DNA of 64,000 nt from a bacterium (lineage in GTDB: Bacteria; T1Sed10-126). Position 1 is the stretch's first letter; every line of letters begins with the position of its first letter. The stretch spans positions 1 through 64,000 of the forward strand of contig PWHN01000050.1 in assembly GCA_003554945.1 (NCBI GenBank). Reading direction: 5' to 3'. This document shows positions 1-6,848 of the stretch, in pieces. The position numbers and the translations under genes were made by a program. The notes under the pieces were generated by a model. It made no database searches, was not told where the DNA came from, and saw only the letters and a list, made by a program, of their open reading frames with translations.

Positions 1-2
1 GA

Positions 3-170
3 ATATTTCCAAATGACGCTTCAGTTTACAGGTTAGTAGGAGCAGTCCTGCTGGAAAAACACGAAGAGTGGATGACCGGTAGAAGGTATTTTGACATGTC
101 TGAATATTACCAGTGGAAAGCGAAACAGAAAGAGAAAAACAATCCTGAAAAGGAGATTAAAGCAGCTTAA
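3..170 (+). CDS. IS256-family transposase, C-terminal fragment (cut by window edge)
   Basis: The frame opening at base 3 reads 55 residues to a TAA. It contains ASVYRLVGAVLLEKHEEW followed by MTGRRYFDM, the usual C-terminal end of IS256-family (mutator-type) DDE transposases. The rest of the protein lies outside the window, so I cannot say whether the element is intact. The stop is followed within about 20 bases by an IS-end-like sequence, so this is the right side of the element. An IS110-type recombinase follows in the opposite orientation, so two unrelated insertion sequences are stacked here. Confidence 0.8.
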   Translation: MFPNDASVYRLVGAVLLEKHEEWMTGRRYFDMSEYYQWKAKQKEKNNPEKEIKAA

Positions 171-186
171 TGTTGCTTTCGCCGGA

Positions 187-217
187 GGACACTTTCACAC
201 AATATATCGGACTTGAC
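187..217 (+). repeat. Probable right terminal repeat of the IS256-type element
   Basis: The sequence GACACTTTCACACAATATAT plus the following CGGACTTGAC, just downstream of the transposase stop, has the shape of an IS256-family inverted-repeat end. The partner repeat is outside the window, so the exact boundary cannot be fixed. Confidence 0.4.
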
Positions 218-332
218 GGAGATTACCTAAGTAATTTCAAGGCTCTTTTTGCACCTCCAGAGAAATGATAAAATGCAGTTGGCCAGTTGGGGATCTATGT
301 GGAGTCTATCAGGACTGCCACTTATTTTCTCC

Positions 333-1637
333 TCAGCTGGCCTTCTTTTTTCTCAACCTCTTTCGTATTTTCTCAGGCACTTTCCATTTATTACGAGCCA
401 AACTGCGAGCTGTTTGTGCATCCACAGGATTGTCCTGGCAATCTCGAAGCTCATAAGGTTCCCCAGTTCGCATAACCCGAACAATCCGGGATAGCATTTT
501 ACTACCTGCAGCAATCAATGCCTTGGTATGAGGGTTGCCTTTTTCAACCATCTGGCGGTAATAGCACTCGGCAATTTGCGGATCGTATTGTCTTGCTGTA
601 TCGGTGGCGAGATAGAGCTGTTTGCGAACCCCGGGTGGCCCCGCTTTGCTCATTCCCAGTCCTTTTGATTCAAACTGGCCAGAATCCAGGGTTTTTGGCA
701 TCCAGCCTAACCAGGCGTGGACTTTGTTGAGGTTGTCAAACCGCCGAATAGGACTCAAATATGCTTCCATGTAAGCGGCGGTTAAAAGACCCACGCCGTA
801 CAAAGTCTGCAGAGATTGATCGGGATCAACAACCCGAACTTTTTCTTCAATTTCCCGGGTCAGTTCGTCAACTTTTTTCTCGGCAAACTCTATCATTTCC
901 AGATATCGTTGGGCCTGATCGTGGAGTTCATCAAAATCCGCACAATTTTCCTGATGAAGCCTCAACGCTTCCATACAGGCGTCATGATTATCTATCTCAT
1001 CGGCCGTAAGATCTCCATCACGACGCCTGACGTAGTTGTGAAACCGCTTACGGCCCATCTGTTTCACCCAGGACAGGTTCAATAGTTTCGGGATTACCTC
1101 CCAGAATTTTTTCTTGCTTACCAAACGATTGGTTAGACCATTAGCCTGGGGAATCATACCGTCCATAAGGGCCCGCAGGCGATTTTTGTAGCGAATGATA
1201 TCCTCCTGAAAATCCTCACGTTGCTTCAAAAGTTGCTTCAGGCCAAAGTGCTCTGAATCCCAGAAGCAAATTTCATCAAGGCTTCTTGGTTCCACAAATC
1301 GAAATCGGGCCAAACAGTCCGCATCAATCGAGTCCGTTTTGGTGTGTTTGCTCATATAGTCTCGAAAAGCTTTGGCTCGCTGAGCCTGGATTTTGTACAC
1401 CTTACAGCCCTGATTTTGAAAGAACAACGCCGGAAGATACCAGGTCAATCCGGTAGCTTCCATGACCACGTGAATCTCCTCTTCCGGAGGAGTTTGCTCT
1501 TCAACATCGTCCAGCAAGGCCTGCAGGTCCTCTTCGGTGGAAGTGACCTGACGGGACACCAACTCCTTATTAGGGCTATTGAGAGCCACTGCGTGGTGGG
1601 TCGCCTTCGTTGATAGATCCAGCCCAATAACGTTCAT
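333..1637 (-). CDS. IS110-family DEDD transposase/recombinase
   Basis: 434 residues, a full-length IS110-family recombinase. The N-terminal RuvC-like domain starts with VIGLDLST and supplies the DEDD residues D7, E60 (VMEATG), D102 and D105 (KTDSIDAD). The C-terminal transposase_20 domain contains LYGVGLLTAAYMEAYL, and SKAG carries the likely catalytic serine. IS110 enzymes excise a circular intermediate and reinsert it using a structured bridge RNA encoded in the non-coding end of the element. The ATG at 1637 is preceded by a GGAGGG ribosome-binding site. No stop or frameshift is seen, so it may be active. The non-coding stretch upstream is unusually long, which fits the IS110 rather than the IS1111 subgroup. 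Confidence 0.9.
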   Translation of the reverse strand: MNVIGLDLSTKATHHAVALNSPNKELVSRQVTSTEEDLQALLDDVEEQTPPEEEIHVVMEATGLTWYLPALFFQNQGCKVYKIQAQRAKAFRDYMSKHTKTDSIDADCLARFRFVEPRSLDEICFWDSEHFGLKQLLKQREDFQEDIIRYKNRLRALMDGMIPQANGLTNRLVSKKKFWEVIPKLLNLSWVKQMGRKRFHNYVRRRDGDLTADEIDNHDACMEALRLHQENCADFDELHDQAQRYLEMIEFAEKKVDELTREIEEKVRVVDPDQSLQTLYGVGLLTAAYMEAYLSPIRRFDNLNKVHAWLGWMPKTLDSGQFESKGLGMSKAGPPGVRKQLYLATDTARQYDPQIAECYYRQMVEKGNPHTKALIAAGSKMLSRIVRVMRTGEPYELRDCQDNPVDAQTARSLARNKWKVPEKIRKRLRKKKAS

Positions 1638-2188
1638 TGTGAATCCCTCCAGGGAATCTCATTACCCGATTTGGGAAGGGAGCCAACCCATGAGAGGAAA
1701 GCACCATCCTTGTGAGTCATGTGAGGCAATTCCCACGTTCCGGGAATTCCCCAATTACCTTAATCGGCGCGCTCATCCTCGCATTAGCGGATTGATTTCT
1801 CCGTCAAGCGGCAGTCCAAACGGACTCCGTAGGTTGAATTGTAATCATCCCTGCCCATCCGAGTGATTTGAAGTTAGAGATAAATCAAATATATTTTACT
1901 GTGGAGCTTCAGGTGAAGTTCGTATCACCTCCAACTGCGATCTGAATTACAGGTTAATACCCTGGAGAATAACAAAAATAAGCAGTTAATATGAGCTGTT
2001 TGGATCGACTGGGAGCCGAAAGAACTTACAAGCACACGAGAGTGACCAGGCACAAAGGGATAGCTACGAATGCGTCCCACGATCCCGGTCTTTAGAGACA
2101 GGGGGGGCTTACTCAGCTGGACCCGGAAATGCCCGAACGAGACCGCTCTGGTTTCCGGCACCATCTTGATCCGAAAAACAGTATACAA
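1638..2188 (-). mobile_element. Non-coding end of the IS110 element, candidate bridge-RNA region
   Basis: About 550 bases upstream of the recombinase contain no convincing gene. An 87-codon open frame at 1925-2188 has no recognisable domain and probably reflects structured RNA. Inverted repeats are visible: CCGGAAA at 2123-2129 with TTTCCGG at 2152-2158, AGTCC/GGACT near 1812-1826, and TTCCC/GGGAA near 1734-1757. In IS110-group elements this side encodes the bridge RNA. The outer boundary is not defined because IS110 elements lack clear terminal inverted repeats. I infer the bridge RNA from family knowledge and position, not from a recognised target-binding loop. Confidence 0.45.
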
Positions 2189-2434
2189 GGTTGAAAGTTG
2201 AAAGTCTTGATTAAATATATTGAGATGGGAGATGAGGAGAGTAGGAAATTAAGAGATGAGGAGATTAGGCAAAATCAAAGGCAAAGGCGAACAACAAGGA
2301 ACATGGTTTTAAACCTCTGAATGGCGGTGCGGGTCCGTAATGACGGAAAAGATGGAGTCCGGGTCGCTCTCCCGAGCACTCAATCAAGAGGTATGGCGAA
2401 AAAAGGGGGACACAGTTGCAATGTTATCTGGGTG

Positions 2435-2734
2435 TTAGTCGGCGACCTTCTTACGATCGTAAGCTTCCTGCTCGATATTAATTTCTACACCCCATTCCTC
2501 TTTCACAGCCTGAAAAAACGCCTGGCGATTTTCCGTGGACAACCGAAATAACGATCGAAAATCAAAATTACCAGCATGCCATTCGGCTAACAACTGACCC
2601 ACTTCCGGCGAGAGAAATTCATCAGATACATCAGGAAGGTCATCGAGCAAGGAAGGGTCCTGAACATACTTTTCCATACGTTCCTCCGCCCGTTCTCTAA
2701 GTTGTTCAAGCCGTTCATCAGCAGATTTACTCAT
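2435..2734 (-). CDS. Putative antitoxin-like small protein
   Basis: About 99 residues from the ATG at 2734 (an in-frame ATG at 2755 would add seven). The N-terminus is a charged helix rich in Arg and Glu (ADERLEQLRERAEERMEKY). The C-terminal half has no domain I recognise. It overlaps the end of the upstream 113-residue gene by 8 bases, so the two are translationally coupled. Toxin-first, antitoxin-second order, small size and tight overlap suggest a type II toxin-antitoxin pair; the antitoxin role is inferred from context only. Confidence 0.5.
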   Translation of the reverse strand: MSKSADERLEQLRERAEERMEKYVQDPSLLDDLPDVSDEFLSPEVGQLLAEWHAGNFDFRSLFRLSTENRQAFFQAVKEEWGVEINIEQEAYDRKKVAD

Positions 2735-3068
2735 TTGGATACCACCGTCCTGCATAGACCATAGATTTATAGTGTTCCGCCGGATGAGAAACCTGTTTCC
2801 ACAGTTCCCACTCCTTGTAAAGCTGTTTGATCAGCTCCTCGTTAAGTATAACACATAACAGGAGGCATTTTCCATCAAGAGTGCTTCCAATGACCGTATA
2901 ATCGGAAACAACCCTTTTCGAAGAAGGTATCACTTTGAGGTGTTGTGGTTCATGATTCATTACCTCAAGGATGTCTTCCCGAGTTATATGTTTTTCGTGA
3001 CGTTCGTGAATGTGTTCCATTGTCTGGTCTGGCACCAAGCATGGCCAGAGTCTTTTTTGTAGGGTCAT
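2727..3068 (-). CDS. Putative BrnT-like toxin of a type II toxin-antitoxin pair
   Basis: 113 residues. HITREDILEVMNHEP followed by a beta-hairpin pattern VVSDYTVIGSTLDGKCLLL resembles BrnT/DUF4258-type small RNase toxins of the RelE/ParE fold. The match is by pattern and not strong. A GGGAGGA ribosome-binding site 8 bases before the ATG at 3068 fixes the start, and a good promoter lies about 110 bases upstream. If a toxin, it would act in the cytoplasm as an mRNA endonuclease neutralised by the downstream protein. It could also be an unrelated small conserved protein. Confidence 0.5.
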   Translation of the reverse strand: MTLQKRLWPCLVPDQTMEHIHERHEKHITREDILEVMNHEPQHLKVIPSSKRVVSDYTVIGSTLDGKCLLLCVILNEELIKQLYKEWELWKQVSHPAEHYKSMVYAGRWYPNE

Positions 3069-3179
3069 TTAATCAATCCTCCCGGAACGGTGGTATCTTT
3101 TGGGGAGCCCCTGAGCTCTTTTCGTCGTCGGTGTGGCCATCGAAAATGAGCAGATTGGCGGCCCGAGTATGTTAAGATC

Positions 3180-3208
3180 ATCATAAATAATCGGGGTTTT
3201 CCTGTCAA
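3180..3208 (-). promoter_or_regulatory. Sigma70-type promoter of the toxin-antitoxin-like pair
   Basis: On the minus strand TTGACA (3203-3208) and TATGAT (3180-3185) are separated by exactly 17 bases. It points to the gene starting at 3068 and leaves a leader of about 105 bases. Confidence 0.6.
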
Positions 3209-3249
3209 CTCCCTTTCTGGATTGGCAGGTCCTGCCAGATTCTCGTCAC

Positions 3250-3271
3250 CTGCGGGGATTTTAGCCCGCAG
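3250..3271. other. Small hairpin between divergent accessory genes
   Basis: CTGCGGG (3250-3256) and CCCGCAG (3265-3271) form a 7-bp stem with an 8-base loop. No T-run follows on either strand, so it is not a clear terminator. The rest of the gap 3209-3355 holds only a short GGCAGGTCCTGCC palindrome near 3225 and nothing else I recognise. Confidence 0.4.
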
Positions 3272-3355
3272 AAGGTTCTAAAACCTCGTTTTCACCCCTA
3301 CCTAAAAAATTCCGTCTTCAAGGGGAGGGTTTTTAGATGGGACTTATTTAATTAT

Positions 3356-3384
3356 TTGCTTTTTGATGTGGTTTGCATTATGCT
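3356..3384 (+). promoter_or_regulatory. Probable promoter of the 161-residue orphan gene
   Basis: TTGCTT (3356-3361), a 17-base spacer and TATGCT (3379-3384) lie 34 bases before the ATG at 3419. Confidence 0.45.
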
Positions 3385-3418
3385 TTAGGTACTTTCCGAG
3401 AAAGGGGCAGGAGAAAAG

Positions 3419-3904
3419 ATGATTATTCGACAGATGTCCCACGCAAATTATCAGGCCTTGAGAAAAATAATTGACAGCCGGTTGAAAGAAACCCCCGATG
3501 CTGAAGATACACTTGAAAACAGTTATTACCTGGACCATCTCGATATTGACATAAAAAACTGGCGGGCCTTTTCCACGGCCGAGGGGATCATTTCTTCTTT
3601 AAGCAATAAATATTCTGAGCGCGGTGGAGATTTCACACGGACAAGTCTGCGGTCTTTTTATGCGCAGGCGAAAGATGCTCTTGATACGGCTTTTGAAAAT
3701 ATCAGCGGAAAATATCCTGAACAGAAAAACTTTTTGGATAGCACTTACCAGCAGGCAGTCAAGGAGTTAAAGGATTGGTATCACAATGGCGGTGAGCCGA
3801 GGGAAAAAGTAGATTTGACTGTTGTTAATATAAGCCATAGCTCTGTTGAAAAAGAGCTGGCTTTAGAAGTTGATGAAGTTATGGATGATTCCCCAGAAAA
3901 ATAA
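3419..3904 (+). CDS. Hypothetical protein, 161 residues
   Basis: I do not recognise this family. The ATG at 3419 has a GGAG ribosome-binding site (ggcaggagaaaag) and a promoter-like pair upstream, and the frame is intact, so it is probably a real gene. The product looks soluble and mostly helical, with no signal peptide, membrane segment or cysteine motif. The C-terminus is acidic (LALEVDEVMDDSPEK). It stands alone between a toxin-antitoxin-like pair and a convergent OmpA-family gene. Confidence 0.6.
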   Translation: MIIRQMSHANYQALRKIIDSRLKETPDAEDTLENSYYLDHLDIDIKNWRAFSTAEGIISSLSNKYSERGGDFTRTSLRSFYAQAKDALDTAFENISGKYPEQKNFLDSTYQQAVKELKDWYHNGGEPREKVDLTVVNISHSSVEKELALEVDEVMDDSPEK

Positions 3905-3945
3905 TTCCTCCTGATACATTCCCAGTCGGGAGCTTCCAACGCGAG

Positions 3946-4932
3946 TTATCTTTCGACTATTTCGACCCGTCTGTTCCTGGAACGGCCTGCTGTTGTATTG
4001 TTGCTGGCGACCGGGGCCAGGGAAGATACTCCGAAAGATTCTAACTGGTCCCGGTTGACGCCGTAATTTGCCACCAGTTCTTCTAATACCGCGGCCGCCC
4101 TGTCTTCGGACAACTGCATGTTAAAATCGAAAGCTCCCCTGCTATCCGTGTGTCCGACAATAAAATACTGTTTGTCCGGATTGGCTGTTATGTAGTCGGC
4201 GATCGTCTGCAGAATCTCTTCTGAACCGCTCTGGATCACGGCTTCAGCGGTGGGAAAGTTTATATCGTATAAAGCAATGCTGCCCAGCCGTTCAATATCT
4301 TCAGAAATATCCTCGACAGTGACGAGACCGGTCTCTATTTTATCGATCTCAATTACATCCTGGGTAATCAGTGTATAATCCCTGTCTACAATCGTGTAAA
4401 CAGCAACGTTGATATCCTGGCCGGCGTCGCGCCCGCGGGCGGCGATATAGCTGTGGTTATCGTTGCGGACCGGAAAACGAAGTCCGAGGCCGAAGCGCTC
4501 GTTATTTAAACCGTCTCCCCGGCCGTCAAGACCGCTGCGGTAATAATTATCGTGCCAGGTGTGCGGTCGACGTGAAAAACCTAATTCCCCGTGCGCAATC
4601 GCAATAAGAATCTCATACCCGGCATCTTCAAAGGCGGTCTTATAATTATGAAGGAAAAAATCAGCATTATATTCGTCTGTGGCGCTGTATTGAATCCGGG
4701 TCACCTTCCCTTCGACTGATTTTGGTTCCTGCCAGTCCAGGGTCCCCTCGTCGCAAATTGGCATTTTATAACTTCCCCACTCAGTTTCCTCGTAGAATTC
4801 AATTACCGCCCCTTCAAACCTGGTAACCGCCGGATGGTCCTCCGCTCCGTCAATATCAGAAGTCCTCTGCGCTAATACAGGTGATGTGAATAGAAAAAGT
4901 CATAGAATGGTTAACACAATTAATTTTTTCAT
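3946..4932 (-). pseudogene. OmpA-family periplasmic or outer-membrane protein interrupted by an in-frame TGA in the signal peptide
   Basis: The C-terminal ~110 residues are a complete OmpA/MotB peptidoglycan-binding domain: GHTDSRG, the helix NMQLSEDRAAAVLEEL and the terminal motif NRRVEI. An ATG at 3946+818 (4764) gives a 272-residue product with no export signal. Reading the same frame upstream reaches an ATG at 4932 and yields MKKLIVLTIL, a TGA at 4900-4902, then LFLFTSPVLAQRTSDIDG, which is a normal signal peptide broken only by that TGA. The N-terminal domain (about 150 residues after the signal) is unknown. Likely a nonsense mutation or sequence error; readthrough or Trp decoding is possible but unsupported elsewhere in the window. 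Confidence 0.7.
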
Positions 4933-4975
4933 AACAGGTCGAACCCCCTGAAAATAGTTTTGTGTGCATTAACCT

Positions 4976-5012
4976 GGATAATTCACGACAACACCACTGC
5001 CGTGAATTATCC
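4976..5012. repeat. 12-bp perfect inverted repeat upstream of the OmpA-family gene
   Basis: GGATAATTCACG (4976-4987) and CGTGAATTATCC (5001-5012) flank a 13-base loop. It sits 44 bases upstream of the OmpA-family start. It has no T-run, so it may be an operator, a structured leader or a repeat end. The half sequence AACCTG-ATAATTCAC recurs near 56087. Confidence 0.6.
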
Positions 5013-5124
5013 GTCCGCAGGACAGCCGTTTATAGACTTCTTGTTGGGTATTAAAAATATTACTCTTGCAGTTATTTTCACAGACTGTAACTTACCAGTT
5101 GTTCTGTAAACAGCTGGGTTAACC

Positions 5125-5183
5125 CCGCCCATTTGACAAATGGGCGGCCCTTCGGGCGGTCTATGCATAGGGTTCATGCATAG
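5125..5183. repeat. Two short palindromes in the 4933-5652 gene-free stretch
   Basis: CCGCCCATTTG (5125-5135) and CAAATGGGCGG (5137-5147) are 11-bp arms around a single base. CTATGCAT (5161-5168) and ATGCATAG (5176-5183) follow. I see no gene in 4933-5652: open frames there are low-complexity translations of repeats. Confidence 0.55.
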
Positions 5184-5304
5184 GCCGGGTTAAACTTATC
5201 CTGCGATTCGAGTATACGCCGGGACGAGGGAATAAGCAAGAAAAAGTTTGAAAAAGATTTAAAAGTGTGTTGCGGGGTGGAAAGTCGCGAGTGGGCGAAA
5301 GGGC

Positions 5305-5553
5305 GAGCGGGCGAAGAGGCGAAAGAGCGATGGGGTGAAAAGCCAAAAATCAAGTTCAAAATCAAAGTCACTGGATTCCGGCTCGATGGACGGAATGACG
5401 GGCATTAGGTCAAGGTCAAGTTCAAGAGCTAAGGGGACGCAGATTAACGCAGGTGGGCGCAGATGAATTCAAGATCAAGGGCTGGGAGGAGATTATAAGA
5501 ACTAAATGAATTTGAATTTGCTTTGAGCTTTTGGCTTTTAGCTTTAAGCTGAA
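5305..5553. repeat. Composite dispersed repeat, copy 1
   Basis: Three modules occur in order: a purine-rich block (GCGGGCGAAGAGGCGAAAG, 5308 on), AATCAAGTTCAAAATCAAAG leading into a palindromic ATTCCGGCTCG...CGGAATGAC unit (5348-5399), and an A/T-rich block ending CTTTTGGCTTTTAGCTTTAA (about 5508-5553). The same modules recur at 10065-10215 and 10343-10406. Confidence 0.7.
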
Positions 5554-5652
5554 GTTTTGCGGGACAAATGGGGGCGGCTGTCATATAATTAATTATTCGA
5601 GCGAAGATGAGCAAGTTGTTTTTAAACTGTATTATGATGGTGATCAAGTCTG

Positions 5653-5934
5653 ATGAAACAAGTAGTCCAAGTTAGATATTTCGCCGGTTTGCGAGAAAAA
5701 ATCGGTTGTGAAGGCGAAGAAATTAAAATTGACAGCAGACAGATTAAATTAAAAAAGTTAATTGAGATAGTGGTAGCCAGACACCCGGAGGCCAAAATTG
5801 CTCTCCAGAACACCGCAGTAGCCATTAACCTCGAGGTTAGCGATCCAGCCGAAGCCAGCGTAACAGCCGGCGACGAGGTGGCCTTTCTTCCGCCGGTCGG
5901 TGGCGGTTGCGATCGAAAAGACGGTGGACAGTAA
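5653..5934 (+). CDS. moaD: MoaD, molybdopterin synthase small (sulfur carrier) subunit
   Basis: 93 residues with the ubiquitin-like MoaD fold. The start VVQVRYFAGLREKIG and the end VAFLPPVGGG match the family. MoaD normally ends in Gly-Gly, which is adenylylated by MoeB and thiocarboxylated, then donates sulfur to precursor Z together with MoaE to make molybdopterin. Here the glycines are followed by eight residues (CDRKDGGQ), so the protein would need trimming or a different activation route. The stop overlaps the moaE start (TAATG), giving coupled synthesis of the two subunits. No moaA, moaC or moeA is in the window. Confidence 0.85.
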   Translation: MKQVVQVRYFAGLREKIGCEGEEIKIDSRQIKLKKLIEIVVARHPEAKIALQNTAVAINLEVSDPAEASVTAGDEVAFLPPVGGGCDRKDGGQ

Positions 5935-6371
5935 TGGAACAACAAACACTGATCAAGATTTACAACGAAGGCGAACCGATAGAAGTTAACGAGCTTACTG
6001 AGGCGATAACTTCAGAAGAGATGGGAGCTATTGTGGTTTTCCAGGGAAGTGTTCGCGCGCGTAACCGTGGGCAAGAAGTAACTCATTTAAGTTACGAAAT
6101 TTACCCACGCATGCTTAAAAAAGAGGCCCGTTCTATCATCGCCGAACTAAGAGAAAATTATGCGGACGAAAGTTCGCTAAACGTAGCCTGTGGTTTTCGC
6201 AACGGTAAAGTGGACCCGGGTGAAATCAGCACAGTCATAGCTGCCGCTTCGCCGCACCGGGAAGCGGCCTTTAAAGTTTGCAGACAACTGCTGGAAGAGT
6301 TCAAACAGAACCTGCCGATCTGGAAGAAAGAAAATTACAATAACAGGAGCGCATGGATAGAAAATGACTAA
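5934..6371 (+). CDS. moaE: MoaE, molybdopterin synthase catalytic subunit
   Basis: 145 residues from the ATG at 5934, which overlaps the moaD stop. An upstream ATG at 5907 lies inside moaD and is less likely. Family hallmarks are GAIVVFQGSVRARNRG, HLSYEIYP, ASPHREAAF and the C-terminal PIWKKE with the catalytic lysine. MoaE binds the MoaD C-terminus and transfers two sulfurs to cyclic pyranopterin monophosphate in the cytoplasm. It overlaps the next gene by 8 bases, so moaD, moaE and moaB form one unit. Confidence 0.92.
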   Translation: MEQQTLIKIYNEGEPIEVNELTEAITSEEMGAIVVFQGSVRARNRGQEVTHLSYEIYPRMLKKEARSIIAELRENYADESSLNVACGFRNGKVDPGEISTVIAAASPHREAAFKVCRQLLEEFKQNLPIWKKENYNNRSAWIEND

Positions 6372-6846
6372 GCCCGCCGATATTGGAGTTCAGCTGTTCA
6401 CGATAAGTGACACACGAAAGCCGGAGAACGACCGTTCGGGTGAGCTTATGGCCTGGAAAATTGAGGCCTCACCTTTCGAACTTATCGGACAGCAAATTGT
6501 GCGAGAGAACCAGGGGGAAATAGAGGAAAAAATTAAACAAGCTGTTGACAACCCGCAGGTGCGGGCTGTAATAACGTCCGGAGGAACTGGACTGAGCGAC
6601 CGCGACCGGACAATCGAAGAGATAGTGCCGCTATTTGAAAGGAAACTGGAAGGATTTGGGGAGCTTTTCCGCCAGTTAAGTTACGATCAGGTGGGGGCCC
6701 GCTGTCTGCTCAGCCGGGCAACCGCCGGACGGGCCAAAAAGACCCTGATATTTATCCTGCCCGGCTCACCAAAAGCAGTTGAGCTGGGTCTGGACGAGCT
6801 AATACTACCAGTATTACACCACGCTATAGAGGTGATTGACCAGTAA
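6364..6846 (+). CDS. moaB: MoaB/MogA-family molybdenum cofactor protein
   Basis: 160 residues with the MoCF-binding fold. The signature AVITSGGTGLSDRD and the later LPGSPKAVELG are the molybdopterin-binding loops. The family adenylylates molybdopterin before molybdenum insertion (MogA) or is a close paralogue of less certain role (MoaB). The N-terminal DRSGELMAWKIEAS fits MoaB better than MogA. Last of three overlapping mo-genes; the nuclease gene starts 2 bases after its stop. Confidence 0.85.
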   Translation: MTKPADIGVQLFTISDTRKPENDRSGELMAWKIEASPFELIGQQIVRENQGEIEEKIKQAVDNPQVRAVITSGGTGLSDRDRTIEEIVPLFERKLEGFGELFRQLSYDQVGARCLLSRATAGRAKKTLIFILPGSPKAVELGLDELILPVLHHAIEVIDQ

Positions 6847-6848
6847 AC

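Noticed and set aside
1925-2188. 87-codon open frame on the minus strand upstream of the IS110 recombinase
   Set aside because: No domain, no ribosome-binding site and strong hairpins; more likely the structured non-coding end of the element.
4900-4902. Genome-wide TGA recoding (Trp or Gly) suggested by the OmpA-family gene
   Set aside because: TGA ends obg, secY, rplC, rpsE and others at expected lengths, and no other gene in the window needs a sense TGA.
4900-4902. Selenocysteine in the OmpA-family signal peptide
   Set aside because: A catalytic residue in a cleaved signal peptide makes no sense and I see no SECIS-like hairpin directly after the TGA.
5161-5371. Two small minus-strand open frames in the gene-free stretch
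   Set aside because: They translate purine-rich repeats that recur at 10343 and have no start signals.
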